This document shows, piece by piece, positions 42,119 through 51,122 of a DNA stretch of 64,000 bases. Position 1 is the stretch's first letter. Each line of letters opens with the position of its first letter. Position numbers and translations under genes: made by a program. Under the pieces are notes generated by a model. The model worked only from the letters and a program-made list of their open reading frames with translations, was not told where the DNA came from and made no database searches. This DNA is from Sphaerisporangium sp039871875. GTDB lineage: Bacteria > Actinomycetota > Actinomycetes > Streptosporangiales > Streptosporangiaceae. The stretch covers positions 1 through 64,000 of the forward strand of contig NZ_JBDPMD010000030.1 of the NCBI RefSeq assembly GCF_039871875.1. Direction: 5' to 3'.

Positions 42119-43782
42119 CCGGACCGGGCCGCGCCGCGCCGAACCAGTACGCGAGCGCCCGGCGCGGCCCACCTCCGCCTTCCGCGCTGCCGGTGCCCTC
42201 CGCACCGGCCGCGCCCGGGGTGCCCGCCGCCGCGCCCGGGGCGTCCGCCGCCGTCGTGCCTTCCGCCGTGCCCGCCCAGGCCACGTGCCCGTCCGGGCGG
42301 ACCAGCAGCGCCGCCGCGGGGGGCTCGGGATGGCGCACGGTGACGAGGTCCACGCGGTCCAGCCACGGTGCCGCCTCCTCGCGCGGTCCGTCACCGCCGG
42401 TCAGGTCCACCAGCACCGGCCGGGCGGCCCGTAGCGCCGCGGCCAGGTCCTCCATGCCGGGGACGGGGCGTGCGGGGCCCTCCGGCGTGCCGGGCGCGAG
42501 GTCGGGCAGCAGGCGGCCGAGCAGCGGGTGCGGGGCCGCGCCGGGCATGGCGTAGCACGTGCCGGAGCCCTGGAGGATGTCACGGAGCCTGCGCAGGGGC
42601 TCCTCGAACGCGAACAACTCGGTGAGCAGGTCCCGCAGCGCCGTGCCCTCCTCGCCCTGGGCGCGGTCCAGCGCCGCCTGCGCGCGGGTCGCGGCCAGCG
42701 TACGCGCGCCGACGGGATGACGCTCGGCGTGGTAGGAGTCCAGCAGGTGCTCGCCCGCCCGGCCCCGCGCCACCGCGGCGAGTTTCCAGCCCAGGTTGAC
42801 CGCGTCCGTCATGCCGACGTCCAGGGCCGACCCGCCCGCGGGGAACAGGTGCGCGGCGTCCCCGGCGAGCATGACCCGCCCCGCCCGGTAGCGGTCGGCC
42901 AGCCGGCCCTGCGCGACCGTGCGGGACAGCCAGACCGGGTCGCCGAGCGGCAGGTCCGCGCCGAGCACGCGCCGCAGGGCGGCCCGGAACTCCTCCAGCG
43001 TCAGCGGGCCGTTGTTGTCCGCCGCCCGCGCGTCGTGCTCGCGTATCCCGACGGTGTGCACCCCGCGCTCGAACGAGGCGACGATCACCCGGCCGCGCTC
43101 GGTGCGGTGCCACCCGGGGCCGAGCCGCCCGGCGCCGGGGAGCTCCGGCTGGTCGAAGACCCCCGTACCGTCCGTCGGCGCGGTGAACCGGCCGACGCGC
43201 AGCACCTCGGCGTCGGTGGTGCCCGGGAAGCCGATCCCGCCCCACTCCCGCACGCGGCTGCGGGCGCCGTCGCAGCCCACCACGTGACCGGCGCGCACCG
43301 TGTGCCCGCCGTCCGGGCCGCGTACCTCGAGCGTCACCCCGGAGGCGTCCAGCCCCATCCCGGTGACCTCGTGGCCCCGCCGCACGTCGGCGCCGAGCTC
43401 ACGGGCCCGGGCGGCGAGCACGGCCTCCAGGCGGGGCTGCGGGATCATGAGGGCGAACGGCCCGCCGCCGACGGCGGCGAAGTCCAGCGGCACCGAGCCG
43501 AACGGGAACCTCGGCAAGGGCCCCGCGAACTCCGCCTCGGCGGTGAGCCGCTCCAGCAGCCCGCGATGGCCGAGGGTGCGGACGATCTGCCCGCCGAACC
43601 CGTTCGCCTTCGGGATCGTGCCAGGCTCGTCCCGCCGTTCCAGCACCAGGGGGCGCGCTCCGGCGAGGCACAGCTCGCAGGCCAGCATCAGGCCGGCCGG
43701 CCCGGCGCCCACCACGACGACATCGACGTCCATCACTTCGTCTCCGATCGGTGCGCCGGCCGGTCGGTACCCGGCCGGGTCC

Positions 43783-43828
43783 TGTCAGGCTAGATTGACA
43801 AAACACGCGCTGTCAATCTAGCCTGACA
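43783..43828. promoter_or_regulatory. Perfect 18-bp inverted repeat holding two mirrored promoters
   Basis: The arms TGTCAGGCTAGATTGACA (43783-43800) and its exact complement (43811-43828) flank a 10-nt spacer. Each arm supplies a TTGACA -35 for one direction and a TAGCCT -10 for the other, both with 18-bp spacing: plus strand 43795-43800 and 43819-43824; minus strand 43816-43811 and 43792-43787. The site thus appears to be a shared operator and divergent promoter for the monooxygenase and the HTH/Clp-N genes. Confidence 0.85.
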
Positions 43829-43831
43829 CGC

Positions 43832-44035
43832 ATGGAAGTCGAGGAACTGGGACAACGCATCAGATCCACCGATCCCGCGGTGGCCTTCCGCGCGGTCGGT
43901 GCCCTGCACCGGCTCGCCGAGCGTGTCGAGGCCCTCACGGTGGCCTCCGCCAGGGAGCAGGGCTGGACCTGGGAGCAGATCGGCGACGCCCTCGGCATAT
44001 CCCGCCAGTCCGTCCACGCGAAGTACGGAAAGTGA
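43832..44035 (+). CDS. Small helix-turn-helix protein
   Basis: This 67-residue protein consists of an N-terminal helix region (VEELGQRIRSTDPAVAFRAV; LHRLAERVEALTVASAREQG) and a C-terminal HTH (WTWEQIGDALGISRQSVHAK). This is the usual layout of the small HTH proteins that accompany Clp-N-domain genes in actinomycetes. The ATG lies 8 bases after the predicted -10, so the mRNA is probably leaderless, and no Shine-Dalgarno sequence is present. It is the likely ligand-free DNA-binding subunit acting on the inverted repeat it overlaps. The Clp-N gene begins 8 bases after its stop. Confidence 0.85.
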   Translation: MEVEELGQRIRSTDPAVAFRAVGALHRLAERVEALTVASAREQGWTWEQIGDALGISRQSVHAKYGK

Positions 44036-44043
44036 GGGCTCCC

Positions 44044-44520
44044 ATGGCCACCAGGGAACGCAGCCCCTTCGTCACCGTGACGAAGGCGGCGCTGGACGAG
44101 GCACGGCGCCACGGGGGGCGGCGGCTCGGCACCGAACATCTGCTCCTCGGCCTGCTGCGCGTGCCAGGCACGCCGGCCGCGCGGGCGCTCGGCGTCGGGG
44201 TGGACGAGGCCAGGGCCGCCATGGAGGCCCTGGACCGCGCCGCGCTCCGGGCCATCGGCGTCGACGTGGGGGAGTTCCCGCCTCCCGGTGCCGTCTCCCG
44301 CCCTCACCCGCCGCTCACCGTCGCCGCCGCCACGTCCACCGCCCGTGCCGTCCTCGACCGCGCCGTCCGCGCCACCACCAGGAAGACCCGCGCCACCGCC
44401 CCGGAACACCTGCTCGCCGCCCTGCTCTCCTGCGAGCCGCCCGACCCGGTCGCCGGGCTCCTGGCCGAGCTCGGCGTCGACCGCGCCGCGGTCCGTTCCC
44501 GCCTGGGGCTCGGAACCTGA
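44044..44520 (+). CDS. Clp N-terminal repeat domain protein
   Basis: This 158-residue protein is built of two Clp_N-type helical repeats without any AAA+ ATPase: residues about 8-65 (FVTVTKAALDEARRHGGRRL; GTEHLLLGLLRVPGTPAARA) and about 84-150 (ARAVLDRAVRATTRKTRATA; PEHLLAALLSCEPPDPVAGL). In Clp chaperones this domain docks substrates and adaptors. In stand-alone form, next to an HTH protein, it probably senses a ligand or damaged protein. The ATG at 44044 follows GTGAGGG. An in-frame GTG at 44032 overlaps the HTH stop and is the alternative. Confidence 0.85.
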   Translation: MATRERSPFVTVTKAALDEARRHGGRRLGTEHLLLGLLRVPGTPAARALGVGVDEARAAMEALDRAALRAIGVDVGEFPPPGAVSRPHPPLTVAAATSTARAVLDRAVRATTRKTRATAPEHLLAALLSCEPPDPVAGLLAELGVDRAAVRSRLGLGT

Positions 44521-44638
44521 CGACGCCGTTCCCGCCGCTTCCCGGCGGGGGCCGCGCCGTGCGGTGGTGGCCGCCGGCCGGTGTCCGGTGGGGAATCCTG
44601 TTGCGGGTGGTGGGGAGCGGGCCCGTACGGTGCGGCTT

Positions 44639-45364
44639 ATGACTTCTGAGTGGTTTGTGTTGTTTGTCGCGGGTTTCGCGGTCTTCGTCGGGGCGGTGGT
44701 GCAGGGCGGTGTGGGGTTCGGGCTGGGGCTGATGGCGGCGCCGGTGATCACGGTGCTGGATCCGTCGGTGATGCCGGGGGCGGTGCAGATCGTCAACCTC
44801 AGCCTGCCGGTGTTCACGCTGGCCGCCGAGTGGCGGGGGGTGGACTGGCGGGGCCTCGGGTTCGCGCTGCTCGGGCGGTTGCCGGGGAGCCTGCTGGGGG
44901 CCGTGATCGTGGTGCATGTGAGCACGCAGGTGCTCGGAGTGTTCGTCGGCACGATGGTGCTGGTCGCGGTGGCGGTCACGGCGACGGCGGTGGCGGTGCC
45001 GCGCACGGGGGCCACGCTCGGGGCGGCCGGGTTCGTCTCCGGGGTCACGGGGACCGCCACAGGGATCGGCGGGCCGCCGATGGGGCTGGTGTACCAGCAC
45101 GCCAAGGGGCGGCAGATCCGCGCCACGCTCGCGATGTTCTTCTTCCTGTCGGCCGCGCAGTCGCTGGCCATCCTGGCGCTGGTGGACCACCTGCCCGGCC
45201 GGTCGGTGCTCACCGGGGCGCTGCTGATCCCGTTCATGGCCGCCGGGTTCGCCGTGTCGGGCCCCCTGCGGCGCTACCTGGACGGGGGGCGGGTGCGGGC
45301 CGGGATCCTGGTCGTCGCCGCGGTGTCGGCGTTCGTGCTGATCGCTCAGCAGCTTGTCCGGTAA
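44639..45364 (+). CDS. TauE/SafE family permease (sulfite exporter-like)
   Basis: This 241-residue integral membrane protein has about eight helices and the TauE/SafE repeat feature: VVQGGVGFGLGLMAAPVITV in the first half and SGVTGTATGIGGPPMGLVYQ in the second. Family members export sulfite, sulfoacetate or other small organic anions, so the substrate here is unknown. The ATG at 44639 has no clear ribosome binding site. It stands alone, 118 bases after the Clp-N gene, and is followed by a strong hairpin at 45408. Confidence 0.85.
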   Translation: MTSEWFVLFVAGFAVFVGAVVQGGVGFGLGLMAAPVITVLDPSVMPGAVQIVNLSLPVFTLAAEWRGVDWRGLGFALLGRLPGSLLGAVIVVHVSTQVLGVFVGTMVLVAVAVTATAVAVPRTGATLGAAGFVSGVTGTATGIGGPPMGLVYQHAKGRQIRATLAMFFFLSAAQSLAILALVDHLPGRSVLTGALLIPFMAAGFAVSGPLRRYLDGGRVRAGILVVAAVSAFVLIAQQLVR

Positions 45365-45380
45365 ATCGCACGTTTCCCGA

Positions 45381-45399
45381 TTGTTACCGGAGACAACAA
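45381..45399. promoter_or_regulatory. Possible ROK-type operator upstream of the sugar ABC operon
   Basis: TTGTT, nine bases, AACAA is a symmetric AT-rich dyad in otherwise GC-rich DNA, of the kind bound by ROK/XylR repressors. A related CAAACAAC element follows near 45452. It lies about 200 bases before the binding-protein gene whose operon includes a ROK regulator. The assignment is inference. Confidence 0.35.
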
Positions 45400-45407
45400 A
45401 CTTTGAC

Positions 45408-45439
45408 CCTTGCAGGGCTGGCGCGCCGGCCCCGCAAGG
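45408..45439. terminator. Strong GC hairpin after the TauE gene
   Basis: CCTTGC and GCAAGG (45408-45413, 45434-45439) form the base of a hairpin that continues with GGG/CCC and a GGCGCGCC palindrome. It is probably the terminator of the TauE gene. Alternatively it is an attenuator in the leader of the sugar ABC operon. It has no U tract. Confidence 0.55.
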
Positions 45440-45600
45440 AAATACGTTGCCGCAAACAACATTCAAAGAAACGGCCAAGCCGGGATCCGGCGCACACCGT
45501 TCACGCCGGTCAGAGCTCGGCCGGCACCAAGACCCGACCCCCAACGCCACGCCGTACGCGGCAGTGGCAACTGACGAAGCAGAAAGGACCCGGTGCACCC

Positions 45601-46722
45601 ATGCGCAAGGGGATCCTCGGCCTGACCGCCGCCGCTGCGGCGCTTTCTCTCGGTATCACCGCCTGCGGGGGCGATGGCGGCACCGGCGGCGACACCTCTG
45701 CCAGCGGCAGCGCCTCGGCGTCCGCGGAGGCCAAGCCGGGCAAGATCGGCGTCATCCTGCCGGACAGCAAGTCCTCGGCCCGCTGGGAGACCGCGGACCG
45801 CAAGTACCTCCAGGAGGCCTTCGAGGCCGCCGGCGTGGCTTACGACATCCAGAACGCGCAGGGCGACAAGACGGCCTTCCAGACCATCGCCGACCAGATG
45901 ATCACCAACGGCGCGACCGTCCTCGTGATCGTCAACCTGGACAGCGGCACCGGCAAGGCCGTGCTCGACAAGGCCAAGTCGCAGGGCGTGGCCACGATCG
46001 ACTACGACCGCCTCACCCTCGGCGGCAGCGCCTCCTACTACGTGAGCTTCGACAACGTGAAGGTCGGCACCCTGCAGGGTGAGGGCCTCGTCAAGTGCCT
46101 CACCGACAAGAAGGCCGAGAAGCCGATCGTCGCCGAGCTGAACGGCTCGCCGACCGACAACAACGCCACCCTGTTCAAGCAGGGCTACGACGGCGTGCTC
46201 CAGCCGAAGTACGACTCCGGCGAGTACGTCAAGGGCCCGGACCAGTCCGTGCCGGACTGGGACAACGCCAAGGGCGGTCAGATCTTCGAGCAGATGCTGA
46301 CCTCCGAGCCGAAGATCGCCGGCGTGCTCGCCGCGAACGACGGCCTCGGCAACGCCGCCATCACGGTGCTGAAGAAGCAGAAGCTCAACGGCAAGGTCCC
46401 GGTCACCGGCCAGGACGCCACCGTCGAGGGCCTGCAGAACATCCTCGCCGGCGACCAGTGCATGACGGTCTACAAGGCCATCAAGAAGGAAGCCGACGCC
46501 ACCGCCGAGCTGGCCATCGCGCTGGCCAAGGGGGAGAAGCCGACCGTCAGCGGCTCGGTGAAGGACCCCGAGGGCAACCGGGACGTCCCCTCCGTCCTGC
46601 TCGACCCGCAGCCGATCTACTTCGACAGCGTCAAGGACGTCGTCGCGGACGGTTACGTGAGCAAGGACGACCTGTGCAAGGGCGACTTCGCCGAGAAGTG
46701 CACCGAGGCCGGAGTCCAGTAG
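45601..46722 (+). CDS. Sugar ABC transporter substrate-binding lipoprotein (XylF/ChvE-like)
   Basis: This 373-residue periplasmic-binding-type lipoprotein has a signal peptide ending in LGITACGG, with Cys22 lipidated. A Ser/Gly linker precedes the two-lobed type I sugar-binding fold: KIGVILPDSKSSARWETADR, YDIQNAQGDKTAFQTIADQM, IDYDRLTLGGSASYYVSFDN, AGVLAANDGLGNAAITVL and VPVTGQDATVEGLQNILAGD. These blocks resemble xylose-binding XylF and multiple-sugar ChvE proteins, so a pentose or similar monosaccharide is likely. It is the first gene of a complete importer (ATPase at 46784, permease at 47557) with a ROK regulator at the end. Confidence 0.93.
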   Translation: MRKGILGLTAAAAALSLGITACGGDGGTGGDTSASGSASASAEAKPGKIGVILPDSKSSARWETADRKYLQEAFEAAGVAYDIQNAQGDKTAFQTIADQMITNGATVLVIVNLDSGTGKAVLDKAKSQGVATIDYDRLTLGGSASYYVSFDNVKVGTLQGEGLVKCLTDKKAEKPIVAELNGSPTDNNATLFKQGYDGVLQPKYDSGEYVKGPDQSVPDWDNAKGGQIFEQMLTSEPKIAGVLAANDGLGNAAITVLKKQKLNGKVPVTGQDATVEGLQNILAGDQCMTVYKAIKKEADATAELAIALAKGEKPTVSGSVKDPEGNRDVPSVLLDPQPIYFDSVKDVVADGYVSKDDLCKGDFAEKCTEAGVQ

Positions 46723-46783
46723 CGATGAGTGGTACGGCCCGCGCGATCCCCGCGCGGGCCGTTCCGCCAGTCTGAGGAGCAAC

Positions 46784-47560
46784 GTGTCATCCCAACCCGT
46801 TCTGGAGGTCCGGGGGCTCGACAAGAGCTTCGGCCCCGTGCAGGTGCTGCACGACGTGGCCTTCTCCGCGCACACCGGAGAAGTCACCGCCCTCGTGGGC
46901 GACAACGGCGCCGGCAAGTCGACCCTGGTCAAGTGCATCGGCGGCATCTACCCGATCGACTCGGGCGAGTACATCTTCGACGGCAGGCCCGTGCAGGTGA
47001 ACTCCCCGCGCGAGGCGGCCGAGCTGGGCATCGAGATCGTCTACCAGGACCTGGCGCTCTGCGACAACCTGGACATCGTCCAGAACATGTTCCTCGGCAG
47101 GGAGCGCCGCAGCGGCCTGGTGCTGGACGAGGCCACCATGGAGGAGATGGCGGCCAGGACCCTGGAGAGCCTGTCGGTCCGCACGGTGAAGTCGATCAGG
47201 CAGCTCGTCTCCAGCCTGTCCGGCGGCCAGCGGCAGACCGTGGCCATCGCCAAGGCCGTGCTGTGGAACAGCAAGGTCGTCATCCTGGACGAGCCGACCG
47301 CCGCCCTCGGCGTCGCGCAGACCGCGCAGGTGCTCGAGCTGGTGCGCCGGCTGGCCGACCAGGGCCTCGCGGTGGTGCTCATCTCCCACAACATGAACGA
47401 CGTCTTCGCCGTCTCGGACCGGATCGCCGCGTTGTACCTCGGGCGCATGGCCGCGCAGGTGAGGACCTCGGACGTCACCCACGCCCAGGTCGTCGAGCTC
47501 ATCACCTCGGGACGCAGCGGAGAGCTCGGCCTGAAGAACCTCAACGGAGCCACGGCATGA
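46784..47560 (+). CDS. Sugar ABC transporter ATP-binding protein (single ATPase domain)
   Basis: This 258-residue ABC ATPase has Walker A in VGDNGAGKSTLVKCI, the signature LSGGQRQTVAIAKAV, Walker B VVILDEPTAALG and the H-loop His in VVLISHNMNDVFAVSD. E. coli XylG and RbsA carry two fused ATPase domains. This one has a single domain, as in many actinobacterial CUT2 systems, so it should act as a homodimer. The GTG at 46784 lies 5 bases after GAGGAG. The stop overlaps the permease ATG (ATGA). Confidence 0.94.
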   Translation: MSSQPVLEVRGLDKSFGPVQVLHDVAFSAHTGEVTALVGDNGAGKSTLVKCIGGIYPIDSGEYIFDGRPVQVNSPREAAELGIEIVYQDLALCDNLDIVQNMFLGRERRSGLVLDEATMEEMAARTLESLSVRTVKSIRQLVSSLSGGQRQTVAIAKAVLWNSKVVILDEPTAALGVAQTAQVLELVRRLADQGLAVVLISHNMNDVFAVSDRIAALYLGRMAAQVRTSDVTHAQVVELITSGRSGELGLKNLNGATA

Positions 47561-48807
47561 GTACGACGACGATTCCCGAGAAGCCGGTCGCCCAGGCGCC
47601 CAGCATCGGCGGCAACGTCCGCGGTTACCTCGAGCGTGTGCGGGGCGGCGACATGGGCGCCCTCCCGGCGATCTTCGGGCTCATCGTGCTGTGCGTGGTG
47701 TTCGCCGCCCTGCGCCCGGTGTTCCTGTCGGCGATCAACTTCGCCAACCTGTTCACCCAGGGCGCCGCGGTCGCCGTCATCGCCATGGGCCTGGTCTTCG
47801 TCCTGTTGCTCGGCGAGATCGACCTGTCCGCCGGGTACACCAGCGGCGTCTGCGCGGCGGTGCTCGCGGTCACGCTGGCCACCCACGGCCTGCCGTGGTA
47901 CGTGGCCGTGTTCGCCGCGATGATCACCGGCGTGGTGATCGGCCTGGTGCTCGGGGCGCTGGTCGCCAAGGTCGGCATCCCCTCCTTCGTGGTGACGCTG
48001 GCGGCGTTCCTCGGCTTCCAGGGCCTGCTCCTGGTGCTGGTCCGCGAGGGCACCAACATCTCGGTCCGCGACCCGGTGATCATCGCGATCGAGAACAACA
48101 ACATGACTCCCGCGCTCGGGTGGATCCTGTACCTCGTCTGCGTCGCGGGCTACGCCCTCGTGCAGGTGGTGCGGGCCAGGCGGCGTGCGGGCCGCGGCCT
48201 CGCGGCCGACCCGGTCACGCTGATCGCGGTCCGCGTGGGCGCGCTCGCGGTGATCGGCGGGCTCGCGGTCTACTTCCTCAACCTGGAGCGCAGCCGCAAC
48301 GCCCTGATCGTGTCGCTCAAGGGCGTGCCGATCGTGGTGCCCATCGTCGTGGCGCTGCTCATCTTCTGGACGTTCGTGCTGCGCCGCACCGCGTTCGGGC
48401 GGCACATCTACGCCGTCGGCGGCAACGCCGAGGCGGCCCGCCGCGCCGGCATCAACGTGGACCGCATCCGGATCAGCGCCTTCATGATCTGTTCCGGCAT
48501 GGCCGCCGTCGGCGGTGTCATCGCGGCGTCCCAGGCGAGCTCGGTCGACCCCAACACCGGCGGCAGCGACGTGCTGCTGTTCGCCGTGGGCGCCGCCGTC
48601 ATCGGCGGCACCAGCCTGTTCGGCGGCAAGGGGCGCGTGCTCGACGCGATACTCGGCGGCGCCGTGGTCGCCGTGATCAACAACGGCATGGGCCTGATGG
48701 GATACAGCTCCAGCGTCAAGTACATCGTCACCGGGCTGGTCCTGCTCCTCGCGGCCGGCGTCGACGCGTTGTCCCGGAAGCGGGCGGCCGCCTCCGGCCT
48801 TCGGTGA
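47557..48807 (+). CDS. Sugar ABC transporter permease (XylH-like)
   Basis: This 416-residue membrane protein of the CUT2 permease family has 10 or more helices. Conserved segments are MGLVFVLLLGEIDLSAGYTS, VAKVGIPSFVVTLAAFLGFQ, GRHIYAVGGNAEAARRAGIN (the EAA-like coupling loop that contacts the ATPase) and GTSLFGGKGRVLDAILGGAV. The length and long central loop match xylose permeases rather than the shorter ribose ones. It is translationally coupled to the ATPase gene. The ROK regulator follows after 51 bases. Confidence 0.93.
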   Translation: MSTTTIPEKPVAQAPSIGGNVRGYLERVRGGDMGALPAIFGLIVLCVVFAALRPVFLSAINFANLFTQGAAVAVIAMGLVFVLLLGEIDLSAGYTSGVCAAVLAVTLATHGLPWYVAVFAAMITGVVIGLVLGALVAKVGIPSFVVTLAAFLGFQGLLLVLVREGTNISVRDPVIIAIENNNMTPALGWILYLVCVAGYALVQVVRARRRAGRGLAADPVTLIAVRVGALAVIGGLAVYFLNLERSRNALIVSLKGVPIVVPIVVALLIFWTFVLRRTAFGRHIYAVGGNAEAARRAGINVDRIRISAFMICSGMAAVGGVIAASQASSVDPNTGGSDVLLFAVGAAVIGGTSLFGGKGRVLDAILGGAVVAVINNGMGLMGYSSSVKYIVTGLVLLLAAGVDALSRKRAAASGLR

Positions 48808-48858
48808 TCGGCGGCCCCCCCACCACGACCGCACAACCGAACAGAGGGACCAACGACG

Positions 48859-50112
48859 ATGACGCGCGCGGGCCCCTCGCAGGACGAGATCCGGCGCCAG
48901 AATCTGGGTGCTCTCCTGCGGCACGTGCACCTCGGCGGCCCGACCTCCCGGGCCGAGCTCACCAGCATGATGGGGCTCAACCGCAGCACCATCATGGCCC
49001 TCACCGCCGACCTGACGGCGGCGGGCCTGGTGCGCGAGGAACTGCCGCGGGAGAAGCGCCGCGCCGGCCGCCCCTCCCTGGTGGTGCGGCCGGAGTCCTC
49101 GATGGTGTACGTGCTGGCGTTCGACATCGGGGTGGACCGGCTGGTCGCGGCCCGGGTGGGGCTCGGCGGCGTGATCCTGGACCGCAGGGAGACCGCCAGG
49201 CCCCGCGGGGTGTTCGTCCTTGAGGACGTGGTCGGGCCGCTCGTCGGCTTCTCCCGGCAGATGCTCGGCCGCGCCCGGCGCGGCGCGGTCTGCGTGGGCG
49301 TCGGCGTGGCCGTCTCAGGCGGCGTGCGCAGCACCGACGGGGTGCTGCGGTACAGCCCCAACATCGGCGCCACGGACGTGCCGCTCGGCGCGGAGCTGAA
49401 CGAGCGGCTGGCCCTCGGGGTGCCGGTGGTGGTCGGCAACGACGCCAACCTCGGCGCGCTGGCCGAGCAGGCCAGGGGAGTGGCGGTCAACAGCCGCGAC
49501 CTGGTCTACCTGCACGGCGACGTCGGCGTCGGCGGCGGCGTGATCGCGTCCGGGCGGCTGCTCGGGGGCCACGGCGGCTACGGCGGCGAGATCGGCCACA
49601 TGGTGGTCAACACGGGCGGGCGGGAGTGCGGCTGCGGGTCGCGCGGCTGCCTGGAGTCCGAGGTGGGGGAGCGGGCCCTGCTGGAGGCCGCCGGTCGGTT
49701 CGGGTCCCAGGTGGGCCGGGACGCCGTGCGCTCGGTGGTGGACGCCGCCGACCGCGGCGACGTGCTCGCGCAGGAGGCACTCAACCGGGTGGGCGACTGG
49801 CTCGGCCTCGGCGTGGCCAACCTCGTCAACATCTTCAACCCCGAGATCGTGATCTTCGGGGGGACGTTGCGCGAGATCTACCTCGGCGCGGCGGCCCAGG
49901 TGCGCAGCCGGATCGCCACCGACGTGCTCAGCGCCTCGCGGGAGGAGCTGCGGCTGCGCACCCCGTTGCTCGGCGACGACACCACGCTGGTCGGCGCGGC
50001 GGAGCTGGCCTTCGACCAGGTGCTCGCCGACCCGCTGGACACGCTGTCGCGGGTCGCGGCGGCCCCCACCGGAATGGCGGGGGCCGGGCCTCTGCCCGCG
50101 GGCGGCGGCTGA
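48859..50112 (+). CDS. ROK family transcriptional regulator
   Basis: This 417-residue sugar-responsive repressor is of the XylR/NagC type. The N-terminal winged helix (about residues 8-75: QDEIRRQNLGALLRHVHLGG; SRAELTSMMGLNRSTIMALT) precedes a ROK sugar-kinase-like domain with VLAFDIGVDRLVAARVG, VGNDANLGALAEQARGV, GEIGHMVVNTGG and the zinc motif CGCGSRGCLE. NIFNPEIVIFGGTLREIYLG closes the fold. It most likely represses the ABC importer upstream, with which it is co-oriented and probably co-transcribed, and is released by the imported sugar. The 3' tail is Gly/Ala-rich. Confidence 0.92.
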   Translation: MTRAGPSQDEIRRQNLGALLRHVHLGGPTSRAELTSMMGLNRSTIMALTADLTAAGLVREELPREKRRAGRPSLVVRPESSMVYVLAFDIGVDRLVAARVGLGGVILDRRETARPRGVFVLEDVVGPLVGFSRQMLGRARRGAVCVGVGVAVSGGVRSTDGVLRYSPNIGATDVPLGAELNERLALGVPVVVGNDANLGALAEQARGVAVNSRDLVYLHGDVGVGGGVIASGRLLGGHGGYGGEIGHMVVNTGGRECGCGSRGCLESEVGERALLEAAGRFGSQVGRDAVRSVVDAADRGDVLAQEALNRVGDWLGLGVANLVNIFNPEIVIFGGTLREIYLGAAAQVRSRIATDVLSASREELRLRTPLLGDDTTLVGAAELAFDQVLADPLDTLSRVAAAPTGMAGAGPLPAGGG

Positions 50113-50120
50113 CCGTGCGG

Positions 50121-50927
50121 TCAGGCCACCATCGCGGACCTGGCGATCCAGGTGTTGCAGGCGGACGGCGAGGCGGCCTTGAAGCCGCGGTTCAGCCAGT
50201 TGGCGATGTTCTTGCCCTTGCCGTGGTCGCGGATCTTGTAGTTCTCGTCGCCGCTGCGGCGGCTGGCGTCCAGCAGGTACCGCCAGTCCTCGTCCGGGCG
50301 GTCCAGAGACTTCCAGACGCTGCCGATGAACGCCCCGGCGAGGCACTCGGCCTGGAGCTCGTGCCGGCGGGTCTGCTCGTAGTACTCGGCCTTGCCGCGG
50401 TTCGGCAGGCGGACGTACTCACCCCAGATGCCGGAGATGTTCTGGATGTGGTGGCCGTACTCGTGCGCTATCACGTCCATGAGGAACAGGTCACTGGGCC
50501 GGGACAGCACGTCGCGGTCCAGCATCACGATGATCAGCTTGCTGGAGCTGCAGTACAGCCCCGCGAAGCTCTTGCGCCACTTCTCGCCGCACACCGTCTC
50601 CGGCTTTGTGATGAACTTCACCTTCGGCATGGAGAACGGCATCCGCGCCTTGAGGAACTGCGCGCTCCAGGTCACGTCCAGGCACCTGACGAGCGCCTTC
50701 AGGTAGGTGCGCGCCGAGGCCGCCGAGCCGGCGCGCACCGGGCGCTCGGGGCAGACGGTCGCGGGGAGCGGCCCGGTGGAGTACAGGGTGTTCCGGGTGA
50801 GGGTGCTCGCGTTCTTGACGGGGTAGGCGGCCGGGACCACGGAGGACGCCGGGGCCGCGTTCGCGGTGCCGCCTGCCAGGAGGGACGCCACGACGGCGAG
50901 GAGAAGGACGACCGAGGACTTGCCCAT
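50121..50927 (-). CDS. Secreted neutral zinc metallopeptidase (YpfJ family)
   Basis: This exported protein of 268 residues has a signal peptide from the ATG at 50927 (VVLLLAVVASLLAGGTANAA). The longer frame to 51044 is not credible. The catalytic region has HEYGHHIQNISG (HExxH zinc motif) and a second conserved block HELQAECLAGAFIGSVW with the third ligand Glu. Cys pairs (VCPERP, VRCLDV, VCGEKW, LYCSSS) suggest disulfides. Family members are M48-like peptidases of unclear substrate. It converges on the ROK gene with 8 bases between stops. Confidence 0.88.
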   Translation of the reverse strand: MGKSSVVLLLAVVASLLAGGTANAAPASSVVPAAYPVKNASTLTRNTLYSTGPLPATVCPERPVRAGSAASARTYLKALVRCLDVTWSAQFLKARMPFSMPKVKFITKPETVCGEKWRKSFAGLYCSSSKLIIVMLDRDVLSRPSDLFLMDVIAHEYGHHIQNISGIWGEYVRLPNRGKAEYYEQTRRHELQAECLAGAFIGSVWKSLDRPDEDWRYLLDASRRSGDENYKIRDHGKGKNIANWLNRGFKAASPSACNTWIARSAMVA

Positions 50928-51122
50928 GGTCCCGAGAGGGTACGCGAACCCGACCAGTGCCGTAAAACTCAATAAGAAGTGATATGTCAACCCAGCTCTC
51001 GCCGGGATCGGTCCACAACCGGACAGACCTGTGCCGCAAAGCACAGCAGGAGCCCCGCAGGAGTGCGAGGCTTAGGCAAATAGACTCAGGCTGGTCGACG
51101 AACAGGCGGAGGAGATGATTCC

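Noticed and set aside
43783..43828. Inverted repeat read as a terminator or insertion-sequence end
   Set aside because: It lies between divergent starts, not ends, contains -35/-10 elements and no U tract, and no transposase is nearby.
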